Shown one piece after another: positions 60,566 to 64,000 of a DNA stretch of 64,000 nt (the first letter of the stretch is position 1; every line of letters begins with the position of its first letter). The DNA comes from an uncultured Bradyrhizobium sp. (GTDB lineage Bacteria; Pseudomonadota; Alphaproteobacteria; Rhizobiales; Xanthobacteraceae). The notes beneath the pieces were generated by a model. That model searched no databases, was not told the origin of the DNA, and saw only the letters and a list, made by a program, of their open reading frames with translations. Position numbers and translations under genes: made by a program. The stretch is from the NCBI RefSeq assembly GCF_936943645.1, contig NZ_CAKZJO010000105.1, forward strand, positions 37,446-101,445, in the 5' to 3' direction.

Positions 60566-61786
60566 ATGAACGCAGATGCGAAGGCGCTGGCCGCCAGCTT
60601 CGACCTCGAGAAGCTGACGCCGGAATTCTACGACGACCCCTATCCGACTTATCGTGCACTGCGGGAGAACGAGCCGGTCAAGCGCCTGCGCAGCGGCACC
60701 GTGTTCCTGACCCGCTACGACGACCTCGTCACGACGTACAAGAACACGAAGTCGTTCAGCTCGGACAAGAAGCGCGAGTTCGCGCCGAAATACGGCGATG
60801 CGCCGCTCTACGAGCATCACACCGCCAGCCTCGTCTTCAATGATCCGCCGTCGCATACCCGCGTGCGCCGCCTGATCATGGGCGCGCTGTCGCCGCGGGC
60901 AATCGCGGGGATGGAGGGCAACATCGTCAAGCTGGTCGACGGCCTGCTCGACGCCATCGCGGCCAAAGGCCATTGCGAATTGATCGAGGATTTCGCCGCA
61001 TCGATTCCGATCGAGGTGATCGGCAATCTGCTTGACGTGCCCCATGACGAGCGTGGGCCGCTGCGTGACTGGTCGCTGGCGATCCTCGGCGCGCTTGAAC
61101 CGGTGGTGTCATCTGATGCGGCCGCGCGCGGCAATAAGGCGGTGACGGATTTCCTAGCCTATCTCCAGACGCTGGTGGCGCGCCGGCGCGACAAGCCCGG
61201 CAATCCCGAGCGCGACGTGCTGACGCGCCTGATCCAGGGCGAGGAGAATGGGGAGCGGCTGACCGAGAAGGAGCTGTTGCACAATTGCATCTTCCTGCTC
61301 AACGCGGGGCACGAGACCACGACGAACCTGATCGGCAACGGCCTGGTCGCACTGGACCGTCACCCGGACCAGAAGCAGCAGCTGATCGACAACCCCGACA
61401 TGATCAAGACCGCGGTCGAGGAGATGCTGCGCTACGAGAGCTCGAACCAGCTCGGCAACCGCATGACCACCGAGAAGGTCGAGCTCGGCGGCGTCATGCT
61501 CGAGGCCGGCACGTCGGTGACGCTGTGCATTGGCGCGGCCAATCGCGATCCCGCGCAGTTTCCGGACCCGGAACGTTTCGACATCGCGCGCACGCCGAAC
61601 CGGCATCTGGCCTTCGCCACCGGCGCGCATCAATGCGCCGGTATGGCGCTGGCGCGGCTGGAGGGCGCGATCGCGATCTCGCGCTTTCTGGCGCGCTTTC
61701 CGAACTATGCCGTAAGCGGAAAGCCGGTGCGGGGCGGACGGGTGCGTTTTCGCGGATTCTTGAGCGTGCCCTGCGCGATCGGATAA
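60566..61786 (+). CDS. Cytochrome P450 (class I)
   Basis: 406-residue soluble P450. LNAGHETTTNLIGNGL is the I-helix with the acid-threonine pair, EEMLRYES the K-helix ExxR, and FATGAHQCAGMALARLEG the haem loop with C357. It differs clearly from the P450 at 4919 and from CYP102. No ferredoxin or reductase gene is adjacent, so it must borrow redox partners, perhaps the ferredoxin at 4652. Divergent from the TPP decarboxylase pair. Substrate unknown. Confidence 0.93.
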   Translation: MNADAKALAASFDLEKLTPEFYDDPYPTYRALRENEPVKRLRSGTVFLTRYDDLVTTYKNTKSFSSDKKREFAPKYGDAPLYEHHTASLVFNDPPSHTRVRRLIMGALSPRAIAGMEGNIVKLVDGLLDAIAAKGHCELIEDFAASIPIEVIGNLLDVPHDERGPLRDWSLAILGALEPVVSSDAAARGNKAVTDFLAYLQTLVARRRDKPGNPERDVLTRLIQGEENGERLTEKELLHNCIFLLNAGHETTTNLIGNGLVALDRHPDQKQQLIDNPDMIKTAVEEMLRYESSNQLGNRMTTEKVELGGVMLEAGTSVTLCIGAANRDPAQFPDPERFDIARTPNRHLAFATGAHQCAGMALARLEGAIAISRFLARFPNYAVSGKPVRGGRVRFRGFLSVPCAIG

Positions 61787-61803
61787 GGGGCCTCACAACA
61801 AAA

Positions 61804-61833
61804 ATTGCGAAAACAACCCCATGCACAGTAGCC
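61804..61833. repeat. Possible dispersed short repeat after the P450 gene
   Basis: The 101-bp gap 61787-61887 holds TTGCGAAAACAACCCCATGC followed by ACAGTAGCC. I recall this phrase as frequent downstream of genes in Bradyrhizobium, but only one copy is present here. No clear hairpin or T-run terminator is seen in the gap. Confidence 0.35.
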
Positions 61834-61887
61834 ACTGCTTTGATGTATCTCGGTAATCACCAGCGCTGGAGCGCGGTGCCCTGATAC

Positions 61888-62751
61888 CTAAATCACCGCT
61901 TTGTGCCGCGCGATGCAGGTGCGCAGCACCTCATCCATCGGTTTGCCCCACCAGTCATTGGAGAAGATCTCGATCTCGGAATAGCCGGCATAGCCCTGCG
62001 CCTCGACGGCAGCGCGCGCCGATTTGATGTCGATGACGCCGTCGCCCATCATGCCGCGGTCGTTGAGGATGTCTTTTGTCGGCACCAGCCAGTCGCAGAC
62101 ATGGAACGCGAGCAGGCGATCCTTTCCGGCGCGCGCGATCTGGCTCATCAGCTCGGGATCCCACCAGATGTGATAGACGTCGAGCGCGACGCCGAGCATG
62201 CCGCTGCGGCCGGGGTCGAGCCGGTCGCAGATGTCGAGCGCCTGCTTTGTCGTGTTCACGCAGGCGCGATCGGCAGCGTAAGCCGGATGCAAGGGCTCGA
62301 TCGCCAGCGGCAGGTTTGCCTGTTTGGCGTAGTCGAGCATGTCGGCCAGCGCTTCCTCCACCTGCCCACGCGCCGCGACGAGATCCTTGGAAGCCTCGCT
62401 GCCCGGGCGCGAATATTGCGGCAGGCCGCCGACGACGAGTACGATGCAGGGCGCGCCCAGCGCCTTCGCTTCATCGACACAGCGGCGATTGTCGTCACGC
62501 ACCTCGCCCCGGCGCGAGGCGTCCGATGTGAACATGCCGCCACGGCAATAGCCTGAGAGATCGAGGCCGGCCTCGCGCACCGCGCGCGCGGCGCGATCGA
62601 GCCCAACGGCCGAGACCTGCTCGCGCCAGGGATCGATGGCGCGGATGCCGTGCTTCGCACAGGCATCGATGATCTCGACGAGGTTGCCCTGCTTGCGGAC
62701 GGTCGCCGTATTCAGCGAGAGCCAGCGATGGTCGGACGAGAAATCGCGCAT
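61888..62751 (-). CDS. Sugar phosphate isomerase/epimerase-family TIM-barrel protein
   Basis: 287-residue AP endonuclease family 2-type TIM barrel. Metal/substrate residues are suggested in LPLAIEPLHPAYAADRACVNT (glutamate), GVALDVYHIWWDPELM (Asp and His) and LLAFHVCDWLVPTKDILNDRGMMGDGVIDI. It probably isomerises or epimerises a sugar or polyol intermediate. It overlaps the DUF993 gene by 1 bp (TGATG), so the two act in one pathway. Exact reaction unknown. Confidence 0.87.
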   Translation of the reverse strand: MRDFSSDHRWLSLNTATVRKQGNLVEIIDACAKHGIRAIDPWREQVSAVGLDRAARAVREAGLDLSGYCRGGMFTSDASRRGEVRDDNRRCVDEAKALGAPCIVLVVGGLPQYSRPGSEASKDLVAARGQVEEALADMLDYAKQANLPLAIEPLHPAYAADRACVNTTKQALDICDRLDPGRSGMLGVALDVYHIWWDPELMSQIARAGKDRLLAFHVCDWLVPTKDILNDRGMMGDGVIDIKSARAAVEAQGYAGYSEIEIFSNDWWGKPMDEVLRTCIARHKAVI

Positions 62752-63941
62752 CAGGCTTCAATCCCGTGGGTGGCGAGCACGGTCTTCATCCGCTGCGTCG
62801 CGAGTTCGGGATTGGCGAGCAGGCCGGCCTTGTCGGCCAGACGGAACAGCTCGGCCAGATGCAACGTGGAGCGCGTGCTCTCCTGTCCCCCGATCATGGT
62901 GAAATGGTCCTGGTGGCCGTTGAGATACGCCATGAAGACGACGCCGGTCTTGTAGAACCGCGTCGGCGCCTTGAAGATGTGGCGCGACAGCGGCACAGTC
63001 GGCCCCAGCACATCATGGAAGCCGGTCTCATCGCCGGCCGCAAGCCGCGACAGCGCGTAGGACGCCGCCGGTGCGATCGCGTCGAAGATGCCGAGCAGCG
63101 CGTGCGAGAAGCCCTGTTCGTCGCCTGCGATCAGCTCCGCGTAGTTGAAGTCGTCGCCGGTGTACATCTTGATGCGCTTGTCCAGGCGCCTGCGCATGTC
63201 GATCTCGCGTTGCTTGTCGAGCAGCGAGACCTTGACGCCGTCAACCTTGGCAGCGTTGCCGTTGATGATGGCCACCGCCGTGTCCATCGCCTTGTCGAGA
63301 TCCCTCGTGCCCCAATAACCCGTCAGCGCCGGATCGAACATGTCGCCGAGCCAATGGATGATCACGGGCTCACGGACCTGCGACAGCACGCGATCGTAAA
63401 CCTTTGCGTAGTCATCGGCATTGCGGCCGAGCTTGGCGAGCGCCCGCGACGCCATCAAAATGATGCGGCCGCCGACCTTCTCGACCGCCGAGATCTGCTC
63501 CTCATAGGCGCGGATCACGTCATCGATGGTCCTGGCGTCCTCGACCGCGAGGTGATCGGTACCCGCACCGGAGAACACCAGCGCATTGCGTCGCTTGGCG
63601 GCGCCGACCGAGCGCGTGATCAGCTCCAGCGATGTCGGCCAGTCCAGGCCCATGCCGCGCTGCGCAGTGTCCATGGCTTCGGCAACGCCGAGACCGAGAT
63701 CCCAGACATGCTCGCGGAAGGCGATGGTCTTGTCCCAGTCGACGGCAACGGAGAGCCAAGGATCATTGTCGGCGAAGGGATCGGCGACCGTATGCACGGC
63801 CGAGAAGGCGATGCGGTTCAGCGGCCCCTCGAGCTTTGCGGGAAATGTACGCGAGGCCGCGAGGCGGTAGGTCTCGATCGAGCGATCGGCCTTCGGCAGC
63901 TTGAGCGACAGGGATGAGATCGGCAGGACGGGCTTGTTCAT
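62751..63941 (-). CDS. DUF993-family protein, annotated as dihydrodipicolinate synthase-like
   Basis: 396 residues from the ATG at 63941. It resembles the DUF993 family (RIAFSAVHTVADP near the start, LVFSGAGTDHLAVEDARTIDDVIRAYEEQ, EPVIIHWLGDMFDPALTGYWG, MYTGDDFNYAELIAGDEQGFSHALLGIFDAIAP). The family is thought to share the DapA/NAL aldolase barrel. K238 in DGVKVSLLD is a candidate Schiff-base lysine by pattern only. With the isomerase, and commonly with a Gfo/Idh oxidoreductase upstream, it belongs to sugar or polyol catabolism. The upstream partner, if any, is beyond the window. Confidence 0.83.
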   Translation of the reverse strand: MNKPVLPISSLSLKLPKADRSIETYRLAASRTFPAKLEGPLNRIAFSAVHTVADPFADNDPWLSVAVDWDKTIAFREHVWDLGLGVAEAMDTAQRGMGLDWPTSLELITRSVGAAKRRNALVFSGAGTDHLAVEDARTIDDVIRAYEEQISAVEKVGGRIILMASRALAKLGRNADDYAKVYDRVLSQVREPVIIHWLGDMFDPALTGYWGTRDLDKAMDTAVAIINGNAAKVDGVKVSLLDKQREIDMRRRLDKRIKMYTGDDFNYAELIAGDEQGFSHALLGIFDAIAPAASYALSRLAAGDETGFHDVLGPTVPLSRHIFKAPTRFYKTGVVFMAYLNGHQDHFTMIGGQESTRSTLHLAELFRLADKAGLLANPELATQRMKTVLATHGIEA

Positions 63942-63956
63942 TTTGGACCTCTCCCC

Positions 63957-64000
63957 GTCATTGCGAGGAGCCCGCGACAAATTGCGAAGCAATTTGCGCT
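63957..64000. repeat. Palindromic repeat type A-like, cut by the window end
   Basis: GTCATTGCGAGGAGCCCGCGA matches the left arm of the type A repeats, followed by AAATTGCGAAGCAATTTGCGC, itself a palindrome. The right half lies outside the window. It is directly upstream of the DUF993 gene. Confidence 0.6.

Overview
The window reads as a chromosomal segment of a Bradyrhizobium-like alphaproteobacterium (Rhizobiales). The grounds are high GC, the PaaABCDE/PaaK/PaaX phenylacetate set, a two-subunit PHA synthase with a phasin, a CYP102-type P450-reductase fusion, many Dpp-type ABC importers, and several short palindromic repeats of the kind scattered through Bradyrhizobium and Rhodopseudomonas genomes. 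Genus-level assignment is inference from gene content and repeat style. No tRNA, rRNA, CRISPR array, transposase or phage gene was seen.

Layout. 1-3.9 kb: the 3' part of an RpiR-type regulator, a class III aminotransferase, an AapJ-like amino-acid binding protein without its own permease, and an Asp/Glu-racemase-family protein. 3.9-9.4 kb: a TetR regulator divergent from a ferredoxin, P450, MHS-family MFS transporter, sulfite-oxidase-like molybdoprotein and an alpha/beta-hydrolase-OsmC fusion. 9.4-13.9 kb: a MocR-type regulator divergent from an EamA exporter, with a clear repeated operator between them, then a YeeE-type transporter and a quinone-reductase-like enzyme. 13.9-20.6 kb: the phenylacetate cluster paaX-paaA-B-C-D-E-I-K on the minus strand. 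20.8-27.7 kb: an esterase-like hydrolase, a DUF445 protein, a phasin, a GNAT acetyltransferase, a short PHA synthase PhaC with a small PhaE-like partner, another hydrolase and a spermidine-synthase-like protein. 27.7-34.8 kb: a CYP102 fusion, an epoxide-hydrolase-like protein, a wax-ester synthase/DGAT, a hydrolase and a small DUF6489-like protein. From the phasin to the DUF6489 gene the region looks like a carbon-storage and lipid-modification island.

35.0-49.0 kb (plus strand): two complete Dpp-type peptide importers, in the orders A-B-C-D-F and D-F-A-B-C, bracket a gamma-glutamyltransferase-like Ntn hydrolase and a DUF1028 protein. A good sigma-54-type promoter candidate precedes the first binding protein. 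The whole block suggests uptake of small peptides followed by cytoplasmic cleavage. 49.0-54.0 kb: a possibly CnbZ-like protein and a translationally coupled histidine kinase, response regulator and REC-adenylate cyclase. 54.1-59.2 kb: a TetR-controlled RND efflux pump (adaptor plus permease, no outer-membrane factor). 59.3-64 kb: a two-subunit TPP-dependent decarboxylase divergent from a second P450, then a TIM-barrel isomerase and a DUF993 protein that run toward the end of the window.

Gene starts were chosen by reading ribosome-binding sites and stop/start overlaps. Several predicted long reading frames extend upstream of the likely start and were trimmed. No database search or computation was run. 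Family names rest on recognition of motifs and overall sequence.
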